Assembly: GCA_016744475.1 (NCBI GenBank)
Contig: JADGEH010000037.1
Location: 1 to 41,400, forward strand
Source: Thiotrichales bacterium
GTDB taxonomy: Bacteria > Pseudomonadota > Gammaproteobacteria > Beggiatoales > Beggiatoaceae
DNA length: 41,400 bases
Reading direction: 5' to 3'
Shown here one piece after another: positions 35,061-41,400 of the stretch (positions are counted from its first letter, which is position 1; each line of letters starts with the position of its first letter). Under the pieces are notes generated by a model that had not been told where the DNA came from, made no database searches, and saw only the letters and a list, made by a program, of their open reading frames with translations. The position numbers and the translations under genes were made by a program.

Positions 35061-37484
35061 ATGAGTGAAATATTCCACATTGCCATTATCGGTGCCGGCC
35101 CTGGCGGTTTAAGCGCTGCCACCCACGCCGCACAGTTGGGGCTGTCACACATTCTGCTGGAAGCCTCCGAACAAGCCGCGAACACCGTCCACCACTACCA
35201 AAAAGGCAAGTGGGTGATGGATGAACCCACCGTCTTACCGCTGCGCAGCCCCCTCCCTTTTCAAGCCAGCAGTCGTGAGAGCGTGCTAGAAGCTTGGAAC
35301 CAAGCGCTTGCCCATCACGCCGTCAACATTCGCTATCAAAGCTGCGTGCTGAACATCAGCGGTGAGCAGGGCGATTTTCAGATACATCTCAAAGATGGCA
35401 GCCGCATACACGCAGAAAATCTAGTCTTAGCCATAGGTATGCAAGGCAATTTGCGCCATTTGCAGGAAAAAGTCTGTCCTTATGGTTTAGATTTTGTGCA
35501 GTACCAGTTGGATGATGCGGATGAGTTTCAACATGAAACCATTGTCGTGATTGGAGCGGGTGATGCGGCGATAGAAAATGCGCTGGCCTTAGCTGCACAT
35601 AATCAAGTGGTGATGATTAACCGCCGCGATGAATTTACCCGTGCCAAGCCGAGCAATGACAAAGCTATTCAGCAAGCGATTGCCAATGATGAGCTAGATT
35701 GTTATTTCAGCACCGTGCCGGTCGGCATCAAAACCAATCCCGAGGCCGACAGTACGGGCAAACCAGGCTTGATTGAACTCAAAACCCCAGAAGGCCCGAC
35801 CACCATTGCTTGTCATCGCATCATTGCACGCCTGGGTGCTGTGCCGCCGCGTGAATTTGTCGAAGCGTGCGGCGTGCAATTTCCTCATGCTGATGCCGAT
35901 TCCGTCCCCGCCTTAACTACCCGCTATGAGTCCAACATGCCAGGGCTGTACATCATTGGCGCATTAGCGGGTTATCCCCTGATTAAACAAGCGATTAATC
36001 AGGGTTTTGAAGTGGTCGAATACATTGCAGGACATTCCATTCTGCCCGCAGACGAACCCTTATTACTGGAAAAATTCAAACACCTGCCCGCGTTTCATTC
36101 GGTCAACAACTCCTTGGACATGATTCAGCTCAACATGCCCTTGTTATCCGGTTTGACCACACTGCAATTGCGCCAATTTATGCTAGACAGCAATGTGCGT
36201 TTGCCTGAACCTGGCGAAGTGATTTTCCGTTACAACGACTACACCAATAGCTTTTTCTCCATTATTTCCGGCGAAGTGCGCATCCCCATTGACCGCAAAG
36301 ACCCCAATCGCATTATCACCCTGCGCCAAGGGCAATTTTTTGGCGAAATGGGCTTAATCTCTGGGCGGCGACGCACCGCCACCGTCTATGCGGGTGCCGG
36401 GCAACAATGCGTGCTGATCGAAACCCCCCGCTTGACCATGCTCAAGCTCATCAATTCCGTGCCTGCTGTGCGACGCATTATTGATGAAATTTTCGTGTTG
36501 CGAGCGATTCAGTCCAGCATTGCGCCTGAAATTCCTGCCTCCGATCTCGCTGCCGTCATCCATTCTGCTCGCATCGAACATTACGCCCCCGGCGAGCCTG
36601 TTTATTTAGAAGGCGATCCCGGCGACTGCCTACACTTAATCCGTAGCGGCTCTGTCACCGTATCGCGTATCGTCGGTAACAGCGAAGTGATTTTGTCTTA
36701 TGTATCAGCGGGTAACTACGTTGGCGAAATGGCGCTGCTGAGCAAAACCCCGCGCTCTGCCAGCGTGCGTGCCGCCGTTGCCACCGAAACCATCCGCCTC
36801 GACGGTACCACCTTCATGGCATTGCTGGATCGCTCCCCCGCTTTACGCCAGCGCCTAGAAGCCCGCTTCCAAAGCACCTTGGCACGCCAAGCCAAAATGG
36901 AAAATCAGCCGCAAGCAGGCAACATGATTTCCTTCCTCGTCTCGCAAGGTTTAGGCGAAGCCACCGATGTTTTATTGATTGATGAATCGCTGTGCATTCA
37001 TTGCAACAACTGCGAAAAAGCCTGTGCTGAAACCCACGACGGCACCTCGCGTTTAGACCGCGAAGCAGGCCCCACCTTTGCCTCCGTCCACGTCCCCACC
37101 TCCTGCCGTCACTGCGAACATCCGCATTGCATGAAAGACTGCCCGCCTGATGCGATTCACCGCGCCCCCAACGGCGAAGTGTTTATTGCCGACAACTGCA
37201 TCGGCTGCGGTCATTGTGAAACCAACTGTCCTTACGGCGTAATTCAAATGGCGGCTAAAAACCAGAAAAAACCCGGACTCCTGGCTTGGCTACTATTTGG
37301 CTTAGGCCCAGGGCCCGGCAAAGCCCGCCCGTTGGAAAAAGAGAGTTCGGATAAAAAAGCCGTGAAATGTGACATGTGCAAAGATTTGACGGGTGATCCC
37401 TCGTGCGTCGATGCCTGCCCCACCGGAGCCGCCATCCGCGTGAGTCCTGAGAAATTCATGTCGCTGGCGAGTATGAAATCATAG
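35061..37484 (+). CDS. flavin reductase-like / double cNMP-binding / four-cluster ferredoxin fusion
   Basis: 807 residues in one uninterrupted frame. Residues 1-320 resemble a thioredoxin-reductase-type pyridine-nucleotide oxidoreductase: FAD motif IIGAGPGGLSAA (9-20), second Rossmann VVIGAGDAAIENAL (about 165), and a final GLYIIGALAGYPLIKQA; the active-site CxxC of thioredoxin reductase is absent. Two CRP-type cyclic-nucleotide domains follow (about 355-475 and 480-610) with phosphate-binding cassettes FGEMGLISGRRRTATV and VGEMALLSKTPRSASV, both keeping Gly-Glu and Arg. The last about 170 residues hold 16 Cys in four [4Fe-4S] motifs (CIHCNNCEKAC, CRHCEHPHCMKDC, CIGCGHCETNC, CDMC..CVDAC), like HycB/DmsB-type subunits. 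It looks like a cAMP- or cGMP-gated electron-transfer enzyme; substrate unknown. Confidence 0.9.
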   Translation: MSEIFHIAIIGAGPGGLSAATHAAQLGLSHILLEASEQAANTVHHYQKGKWVMDEPTVLPLRSPLPFQASSRESVLEAWNQALAHHAVNIRYQSCVLNISGEQGDFQIHLKDGSRIHAENLVLAIGMQGNLRHLQEKVCPYGLDFVQYQLDDADEFQHETIVVIGAGDAAIENALALAAHNQVVMINRRDEFTRAKPSNDKAIQQAIANDELDCYFSTVPVGIKTNPEADSTGKPGLIELKTPEGPTTIACHRIIARLGAVPPREFVEACGVQFPHADADSVPALTTRYESNMPGLYIIGALAGYPLIKQAINQGFEVVEYIAGHSILPADEPLLLEKFKHLPAFHSVNNSLDMIQLNMPLLSGLTTLQLRQFMLDSNVRLPEPGEVIFRYNDYTNSFFSIISGEVRIPIDRKDPNRIITLRQGQFFGEMGLISGRRRTATVYAGAGQQCVLIETPRLTMLKLINSVPAVRRIIDEIFVLRAIQSSIAPEIPASDLAAVIHSARIEHYAPGEPVYLEGDPGDCLHLIRSGSVTVSRIVGNSEVILSYVSAGNYVGEMALLSKTPRSASVRAAVATETIRLDGTTFMALLDRSPALRQRLEARFQSTLARQAKMENQPQAGNMISFLVSQGLGEATDVLLIDESLCIHCNNCEKACAETHDGTSRLDREAGPTFASVHVPTSCRHCEHPHCMKDCPPDAIHRAPNGEVFIADNCIGCGHCETNCPYGVIQMAAKNQKKPGLLAWLLFGLGPGPGKARPLEKESSDKKAVKCDMCKDLTGDPSCVDACPTGAAIRVSPEKFMSLASMKS

Positions 37485-37498
37485 CTATGAAAAGAGTC

Positions 37499-37516
37499 CT
37501 CGTGCAGGCGCTCTGC
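37499..37516 (+). repeat. 18-base direct repeat, copy 1
   Basis: CTCGTGCAGGCGCTCTGC occurs here and again, identically, at 37560-37577. In this copy it is completed to a full hairpin; in the second it runs into the palindromic-element end. Confidence 0.8.
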
Positions 37517-37538
37517 CTGCACGTCATTAGCCTTTTTT
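37501..37538 (+). terminator. probable terminator after the redox fusion gene
   Basis: CGTGCAGGC / GCCTGCACG stem with a 5-base loop (37501-37523), then TCATTAGCC and a T-run. It lies 17 bases after the stop. The left arm is part of an 18-base sequence repeated at 37560-37577. Confidence 0.6.
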
Positions 37539-37559
37539 CTTAAATCAATAGCCGTGGCA

Positions 37560-37577
37560 CTCGTGCAGGCGCTCTGC
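37560..37577 (+). repeat. 18-base direct repeat, copy 2
   Basis: Exact repeat of 37499-37516, starting 61 bases downstream of it. The hairpin's second arm is missing here. Confidence 0.8.
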
Positions 37578-37608
37578 GCATTCCCCCATATTCGTATAGA
37601 CTCTAAAC
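37577..37608 (+). repeat. partial copy of the right end of the 164-bp palindrome
   Basis: ATTCCCCCATATTCGTATAG and then ACTCTAA matches 22559-22585 (ATTCCCCATCTTTGTATAG then GCTCTAA) with a few substitutions and one extra C. The match ends at the same base as the full element, which supports a real element boundary. Confidence 0.6.
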
Positions 37609-37637
37609 ATCCTCTTTCAATGTCCTAGGAGCTTTTC

Positions 37638-38051
37638 ATGAATTTTCAAAACCTATTAAAACTATGCCTGCTCAGTAGCGTGATTTTTTGCGCTCCCGCC
37701 AGTGGCGCTGCCGATGTCTCAGCCGCCGTTTCATCACTGCTGCAAGAGGCCAAAAACCAATTCAGCCAAGGCAAAAACGAACAAGCGGCGGCCTTGTTAG
37801 AACGTGCTTTGCGCATTCAAGGGGATAACCCTATTTTGTGGCATAACTTAGCCGGCGTGCGTTTGCAACAAGAAGAATGGGCTAAAGCGGCGAGTTTGGC
37901 AGCCAAAGCCAATACTTTAGCCAGCCATAATGTCTGGTTGCGCATTCGTAATTGGACCGTGATTGCATTGGCTTGCGATGGTATGGGCGATAACGATTGT
38001 ATGCGTGAAGCCCGCAATCGCGCTCATGCTTTGAATACACGTCAACCATAA
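37638..38051 (+). CDS. exported TPR protein
   Basis: 137 residues with CTAGGAGC before ATG. Signal peptide about 1-24 (LLKLCLLSSVIFCAPASGAA). Two tetratricopeptide-like units follow: LLQEAKNQFSQGKNEQAAALLERALRIQGDNP and LWHNLAGVRLQQEEWAKAASLAAKANTLA. A C-terminal Cys pair (ALACDGMGDNDC) could form a periplasmic disulfide. It is 24 bases upstream of gspC, so it may act with the secretion system, for example in assembly, but this is only inferred from position. Confidence 0.82.
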   Translation: MNFQNLLKLCLLSSVIFCAPASGAADVSAAVSSLLQEAKNQFSQGKNEQAAALLERALRIQGDNPILWHNLAGVRLQQEEWAKAASLAAKANTLASHNVWLRIRNWTVIALACDGMGDNDCMREARNRAHALNTRQP

Positions 38052-38075
38052 CACCGCAAAAAATACGGACTTTTC

Positions 38076-38954
38076 ATGTTAAATATTGTCAAGCGCATCC
38101 CTTGGCCGGGGTTATTCAACCTGCCTTTGGCGATGCTGTTGGGTTATGCGCTCATGCAGTTATTCTTACCCTCTCCACTTCACCCAGCCCCTTCATCCTC
38201 TCGTAGCTCTGCGTCCTCAGCCCTCGTGCCCGATAGCGCGACAGCACCGCAAGCGCTGAATATCCACACCGTGTTACAAGCCCATTTATTCGGTCAAGCA
38301 GGCGCGTCTAAACCCACTGAAACCGTGGAAAATACGACGCTTGATGCGCCAGAAACCCGCTTGCAATTAACCTTGCAGGGCACTTTGTTAAGCGATAATA
38401 GTCGTTATTCAAAAGCCATTATTGCGCCTGCCAATGGGAAGGGAGAGGAATACGAAATTGGTAAATTGCTACCTGGCGGGGCTAAATTACACGACATTCA
38501 TTCCAACAAGGTCATCTTGCAACGTCAGCGGCAATTAGAAACCCTGTCGCTGGTGAATGAAAAAGCGAAAACGGGCGTGAAAATGACCCATCAAAAAAAC
38601 CCCGCTTTGCCCTCTGCGGTGTCCAGCCCTAATCCCGGTTTAAGCCAAAGTTTGCGCCAATATCGCCAGCGGATTATGGACAATCCTGGCGTGATGAGAG
38701 ATTTAATTCGCGTTCAACCCGCCAAGCGACAAGGACAGTTCGTCGGCTATAGTCTAAGTCCAGGACGCAATCAGAAGTTGTTTAAAGAATCGGGATTACA
38801 AAAAGGTGATATTTTGACGCATTTGAATGGCACGCATTTGGATTCTCCCATCAAAGGTTTAACCGCTTTACAAACCTTAGCCAGCGCAGAATTCTTAGAT
38901 TTACAAGTCTTACGCAACGGCACTTCAATGCAGTTTTCTTTTTCTTTGCGGTAG
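38076..38954 (+). CDS. gspC: type II secretion inner-membrane protein GspC
   Basis: 292 residues. One membrane helix (about 14-32, LPLAMLLGYALMQLFL), a Pro/Ser-rich linker, the HR domain (about 80-165: TRLQLTLQGTLLSDNSRYSKAIIA and KLLPGGAKLHDIHSNKVILQR) that contacts the secretin GspD, and a C-terminal PDZ domain (about 225-290: GYSLSPGRNQKLFKESGLQKGDILTHLNG). These are the GspC features, and residue count fits. gspD and the rest of the operon are not adjacent; the next genes are an unrelated cassette island. Confidence 0.88.
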   Translation: MLNIVKRIPWPGLFNLPLAMLLGYALMQLFLPSPLHPAPSSSRSSASSALVPDSATAPQALNIHTVLQAHLFGQAGASKPTETVENTTLDAPETRLQLTLQGTLLSDNSRYSKAIIAPANGKGEEYEIGKLLPGGAKLHDIHSNKVILQRQRQLETLSLVNEKAKTGVKMTHQKNPALPSAVSSPNPGLSQSLRQYRQRIMDNPGVMRDLIRVQPAKRQGQFVGYSLSPGRNQKLFKESGLQKGDILTHLNGTHLDSPIKGLTALQTLASAEFLDLQVLRNGTSMQFSFSLR

Positions 38955-39183
38955 TGAGTTATTCGCCTGCCATCGAAAAGAAAGTGCGCACCCTCTCTAG
39001 TTATAAACCCGCCTCAAAAGCAGTCAATATGCGTTCAGATATCACCGGCACAAAACATCTCTGATTTTTGTATAACATGAATATTTGGGTGTTGTACGAT
39101 GAGTACAACTTGAGTTTTGCTATATAAGCATATTGTGAGTGGTTTTTTTTTGCGATATTCTACGGAAACTATAGATTAACTGG
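38955..39183. other. junction of core genome and cassette island
   Basis: AT-rich, no gene. It includes a 7-base inverted repeat GTTGTAC / GTACAAC (about 39093-39111). At 39183-39185 the sequence G|TT begins the first cassette (GTTATGCCC). No palindromic attC and no integrase gene are seen on this side, so the insertion point is either a secondary GTT site or the end of a rearranged array. Confidence 0.45.
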
Positions 39184-39185
39184 TT

Positions 39186-39760
39186 ATGCCCATGAGAATC
39201 GAAGGAAGTAGCGATATTGAAGCAATCTTCTCCATCTTCCATGGTGGTGCTATCACACACCATGTGTTTAAAGATGGAAAATTGGCACTCGAAATAAAAA
39301 TACAGTATCTTGCTGAAAGAATATCTCCAGGTTTTACTAAATTTCATGTGCTCCTTGAGAAGGTAGATAATATCAAATTCACAACTTGGCCAAGTGATTT
39401 AAAGTCAGAACCAGAGCTGATAACTGAACCAAACATAACATTCACCCCTGATTTAGATATTCTTGAAGGAAATATAAAAGACAATCAAATATAGCAAAAT
39501 TATATCAGTTGTTAAGACTGCCAGTCCTTCAAGGACTGGCAGTCTTGGGTTTAGCTCTATCGCAAGCCTATAAATGATGTACTTTAGCTATACAAGTTAT
39601 ATGTAACCAGGCATCATCAGATTATGAGTATTGTGGTGGAGAACTGTATTTTTCAGCAACATTCGCAATTGTTACTGATGAATATGGGAAGCAATATTCA
39701 ATTGATGAGCTTGATGTTCTATGCAAAGGCTACTGGAATGAATGGGAATCAAACACTTAA
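39186..39760 (+). pseudogene. cassette 1 gene, unknown function, split by a palindromic element
   Basis: The intact 5' part (102 codons from ATG 39186; ATG 39192 is an alternative) ends at TAG 39492-39494, which belongs to the inserted element. Beyond the element a frame continues from 39593 (CAA GTT ATA TGT) to TAA 39758-39760 with clearly protein-like sequence, e.g. DYEYCGGELYFSATFAIV and DELDVLCKGYWNEWE. CAA occurs on both sides (39486-39488 and 39593-39595). Removing 107 bases joins the two parts in frame into one protein of about 155 residues. No family is recognised. It has the short, acidic, soluble character of many cassette proteins. The current gene makes a truncated product, if any. 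Confidence 0.75.
39490..39592. repeat. small palindromic element, copy 2 (about 103 bp)
   Basis: Same family as 16966-17067: TATAGCAAAATT start, TTTAGCTATA end, central hairpin at about 39515-39545 with arms AGACTGCCAGTCC / GGACTGGCAGTCT. Compared with copy 1, the outer stem changes from GGC..GCC to AGAC..GTCT, so pairing is kept. Inserted in the cassette 1 gene, probably with a CAA duplication. Confidence 0.87.
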
Positions 39761-39773
39761 CAACGTCAAATGG

Positions 39774-39835
39774 CATAACAAGGGCGCTCCAGCCGACGTG
39801 CCAAAGGCGCACGCGGCTGAGCGGCAACGTTATGA
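39774..39835 (+). other. attC: integron attC recombination site
   Basis: 62 bases. The outer boxes CATAAC (39774-39779) and GTTATG (39829-39834) are exact inverted complements, as R'' and R' should be. Inside, GGCGCTC-CAGCCG faces CGGCTG-AGCGGC. An unpaired C on the top strand (G on the bottom strand) interrupts the stem, which corresponds to the extrahelical base that sets strand choice in attC. A short terminal loop lies around CCAAAGG. The R' box GTTATGA deviates by one base from the general GTTRRRY. Cleavage would be between G39829 and T39830. Confidence 0.82.
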
Positions 39836-39853
39836 ATGACGGATAAGATAAGT

Positions 39854-40169
39854 ATGGGACTAAATTCTGAAATTATTGCTATTGGTCAATTTAGCGAAGC
39901 TGTGGCTACTCACTTAGAGTACTCCTCTGAACATTACTCTAATACCAAAAAAGGTTCGATGATAATCAACACTACCTTCTTCATAGAATCAGCACGTAGG
40001 GCGCATAAGGCTTTGCCGTCATGCGCCGAATGTTTCCCAAATGGCGGATGGTGGCGCAAAAAGACGCGCCTTATCCGCCCTACGCGAGCTAGCAGAGCGC
40101 CTAGAGTCTGAACAGTCAAATGTTGTTCACAGAACACTGGAAATACAACAGGAATTGGCGTTTACATGA
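39854..40169 (+). pseudogene. small cassette 2 gene broken by a GTAGGGCG-type repeat
   Basis: Starts at ATG 39854 (MGLNSEIIAIGQFSEAV) or ATG 39836. The first about 47 codons are protein-like; then the frame runs into a palindromic repeat (39995-40084) and ends at a meaningless stop at 40109-40111. In another frame directly after the repeat, from 40095, protein-like sequence resumes (ERLESEQSNVVHRTLEIQQE) and ends in TGA 40167-40169, which overlaps the ATG of the HNH nuclease (ATGA). AGCA stands at both 39991-39994 and 40091-40094. Deleting 100 bases between these restores one frame of about 71 residues. No family is assigned with confidence. It may once have been translationally coupled to the nuclease. 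Confidence 0.65.
39995..40084. repeat. 90-bp palindromic repeat of the GTAGGGCG type
   Basis: Ends CGTAGGGCG and CGCCCTACG are exact inverted repeats. Further in, GCATAAGGC faces GCCTTATCC, and the centre has GCGCCGAAT and GGCGGATGGTGGCGC. This resembles intergenic palindromic repeats with 'GTAGGGCGGATAAG' ends seen in many proteobacteria (from memory, not searched). It interrupts the small gene listed above. Confidence 0.8.
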
Positions 40170-40900
40170 GTAAAAATGACTATCCAAAAGAATTCATTAA
40201 GTTATTAAAAAGTGTAAAAGCTAAGCGTCCCAAAACAGTAATTGATCATATTCTTCAACACGGACAAATTACAACGGAAGAATTAAAGGACACTTACGGC
40301 TACAACCACCCTCCACGGGCTATAAGAGATGTCAGGGAGCAAGGAATCCCCATTATAACCTTTCGTGTCACTGGTTCTGATGGTAGAAAAATAGCAGCAT
40401 ATAAATTCGGTGCCCCCTCAGAGGTTCGTGCAGCACAATTATCTGGCAGAACAGCTTTTTCATCTAATCTTAAAGATGCAGTTATAGAAAAATATGGTGC
40501 ACGTTGCAACATATATCTTGAACCTTTTCCAGTCCGAGAGTTACAGATAGATCATAGAATTCCATTTGAAATCGCCGATGATAATGGACAATTAACTGAT
40601 AATGTAACTGAATATATGCTGCTATGTGCATCTGCAAATAGGGCTAAGTCATGGAGTTGTGAAAATTGCCCAAACTGGCAAAGTAATGATGTAAGTGCCT
40701 GTGCATCATGTTATTGGGCATATCCAGAATCATATAGTCACATTGCAATGCGTGACATTCGCAGAGTGGATTTATTATGGTCAGGTGAAGAAATTGCTGA
40801 CTATGATACTTTGATACAAGAAGCAGAGAAGGTCAAAGAAGATGCGCCAGAGTATGTGAAAAATGTACTCCGAAATCATTTTAAAAACAAAAGCAGCTAA
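40166..40900 (+). CDS. winged-helix / HNH endonuclease, restriction-type
   Basis: 244 residues. The N-terminal part (about 20-82) looks like a winged helix: KTVIDHILQHGQITTEELKD, RAIRDVREQGIPI, then a beta wing ending AAYKFG. The C-terminal part (about 100-200) is HNH-like: ELQIDHRIPFEI with Asp129-His130, CASANRAKSWSC with Asn158, and two zinc-type pairs C165xxC168 and C179xxC182. This order is seen in several type II restriction endonucleases. No methyltransferase is in the window. The start overlaps the stop of the broken small gene by four bases. A group II intron remnant abuts its stop. It is the main cargo of cassette 2, although the cassette's own attC is not visible. Confidence 0.78.
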   Translation: MSKNDYPKEFIKLLKSVKAKRPKTVIDHILQHGQITTEELKDTYGYNHPPRAIRDVREQGIPIITFRVTGSDGRKIAAYKFGAPSEVRAAQLSGRTAFSSNLKDAVIEKYGARCNIYLEPFPVRELQIDHRIPFEIADDNGQLTDNVTEYMLLCASANRAKSWSCENCPNWQSNDVSACASCYWAYPESYSHIAMRDIRRVDLLWSGEEIADYDTLIQEAEKVKEDAPEYVKNVLRNHFKNKSS

Positions 40901-41400
40901 TCGGGTACCAAGGGTATCTCCTCCTCAGCCCCCACACCACCCTGCGTGCGGCTCCGCACAGGGCGGTTCACTAACCGTAGTGACACTTAATCCAGCCATC
41001 TCTTAACGAGAACAGTCCTTGTTGTTTCAGGTACGCTGACACGCCTCTCGTTCGATTGCTCAGTTCTCGCACTCGGTGTTTGAACTGGGCTAAACTTTTG
41101 GGATGCCAGACAATATGTTTGCCTTTGAAGCTAAAGCCTAAAAACTTGGATTCACTGCTTTTGACGACCTGACTTTTCTGGTCATTGACTTTGAGTTTAA
41201 GGTCTTGTTCAATAAATCTACGATGATGACATCATCGGCGTAGCGGGCGAATGTGTGCCTACGTTGCTCAAGTTCTTTGTCCAGTCAGTCGAGCATGACG
41301 CTGGATAGTAGTGGCGATAGTGGGCTGCCTTGTGGTACGCCCTCTGTGCTGGCTTGTCGCTGTTTTCCATCAACGATACCCGCCCGTAGATAGCGTCCAA
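40901..41400 (-). mobile_element. group II intron, decayed, 3' part
   Basis: Minus-strand element running off the window. It comprises the reverse-transcriptase remnant (40971-41400) and, after its stop, the 3' RNA part: GAACCGCCCTGTGCGGAGCC pairing with GGCTCCGC-type and CGCACGCAGGGTGGT-type arms (domain V-like, about 40928-40970), then a domain VI-like end finishing GGTACCCGAT at 40901-40910. The 3' end lies at the stop codon of the HNH gene. Intron and cassette genes point in opposite directions. Confidence 0.75.
40971..41400 (-). pseudogene. group II intron reverse transcriptase/maturase remnant
   Basis: Read on the minus strand: GRYLRAGIVDGKQRQASTEG, VPQGSPLSPLLSSVMLD, an in-frame TGA at 41285-41287, LDKELEQRRHTFARYADDVII (the catalytic YADD), then a frameshift with loss of about 20 expected residues, then FIEQDLKLKVNDQKSQVVKS, SKFLGFSFKGKHIVWHPKS, LAQFKHRVRELSNRTRGVS. 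A second, larger gap follows that removes most of the maturase domain, leaving only the tail GLFSLRDGWIKCHYG before TAG 40971-40973. A stop and two deletions make it non-functional. Homology is to LtrA-type proteins from memory. Confidence 0.85.

Larger units (their letters stand above)
39184..39829 (+). mobile_element. integron gene cassette 1
   Basis: Bounded on the left by G|TTATGCCC and on the right by the matching G|TTATGAAT inside an attC site. It contains one gene whose start codon overlaps the left boundary (TTATG) and whose stop lies just before attC, the usual tight cassette packing. The cassette has since received a 103-bp palindromic element (39490-39592). Cassettes are excised and inserted by an integron integrase, none of which is in this window. 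Confidence 0.7.

Noticed and set aside
39995..40111. C-terminal part of the frame starting at 39836 as genuine protein
   Set aside because: It is encoded by the palindromic repeat; the real continuation is in another frame after the repeat.
41218..41400. Minus-strand 60-codon frame at the window end
   Set aside because: It is the wrong frame of the reverse transcriptase remnant; the YADD and VPQGSPLSPLLS motifs are in another frame.
1..41400. CRISPR array, tRNA or rRNA genes
   Set aside because: No regularly spaced repeats, cloverleaf-like segments or rRNA-like stretches were noticed on either strand; no software search was possible.

Overview
The window reads as chromosome from a gammaproteobacterium. 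The gene content (cbb3 oxidase, arylsulfotransferase-like protein, cell-division cluster ending in lpxC, secA-dciA neighbourhood, many two-component and cyclase genes, low-to-moderate GC, many small palindromic repeats) would fit a Beggiatoaceae/Thiotrichales-type sulfur bacterium. That placement is an inference, not something the sequence proves. No rRNA, tRNA or CRISPR array was seen.

Layout. 1-500: decayed transposase. 1046-5054: a TonB-dependent receptor facing an exported arylsulfotransferase-family protein. 5363-16016, almost all on the minus strand: a V4R-domain protein, secA, lpxC, ftsZ, ftsA, ftsQ, ddl and a single-domain response regulator, with dciA alone on the plus strand between secA and lpxC. 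This is the distal part of a division/cell-wall cluster, but a response regulator sits where murB/murC would be expected. 16356-21991, minus strand: a small helical protein, ccoG, and the ccoNOQP operon for a high-affinity cbb3 oxidase. 22739-38954, plus strand: thiO, a membrane pseudo-kinase/3'-5' exonuclease fusion, an orphan gspI, an exported ClpP-like protein, an M14 carboxypeptidase, a compact signalling set (Ras-like GTPase, hybrid histidine kinase, class III adenylyl cyclase), dapD, xseB, ispA, an 807-residue protein joining a flavin reductase-like module, two cyclic-nucleotide-binding domains and four [4Fe-4S] clusters, a TPR protein and an orphan gspC.

38955-41400 is an accessory island. 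It contains an integron attC site (39774-39835), a complete gene cassette before it, and part of a second cassette carrying an HNH nuclease. Both cassettes have been hit by small palindromic elements. Deleting each element in silico restores a continuous reading frame. A decayed group II intron, in opposite orientation, abuts the nuclease stop codon. No integrase is in the window.

The best candidates for something new are (a) the GTPase - hybrid kinase - adenylyl cyclase operon, where kinase and cyclase have similar-looking N-terminal input regions and a cyclic-nucleotide-binding redox protein lies 2.2 kb downstream; (b) the integrase-less cassette island with two restorable insertions; and (c) a two-copy, about 102-bp hairpin element whose copies differ by paired (compensatory) stem changes.
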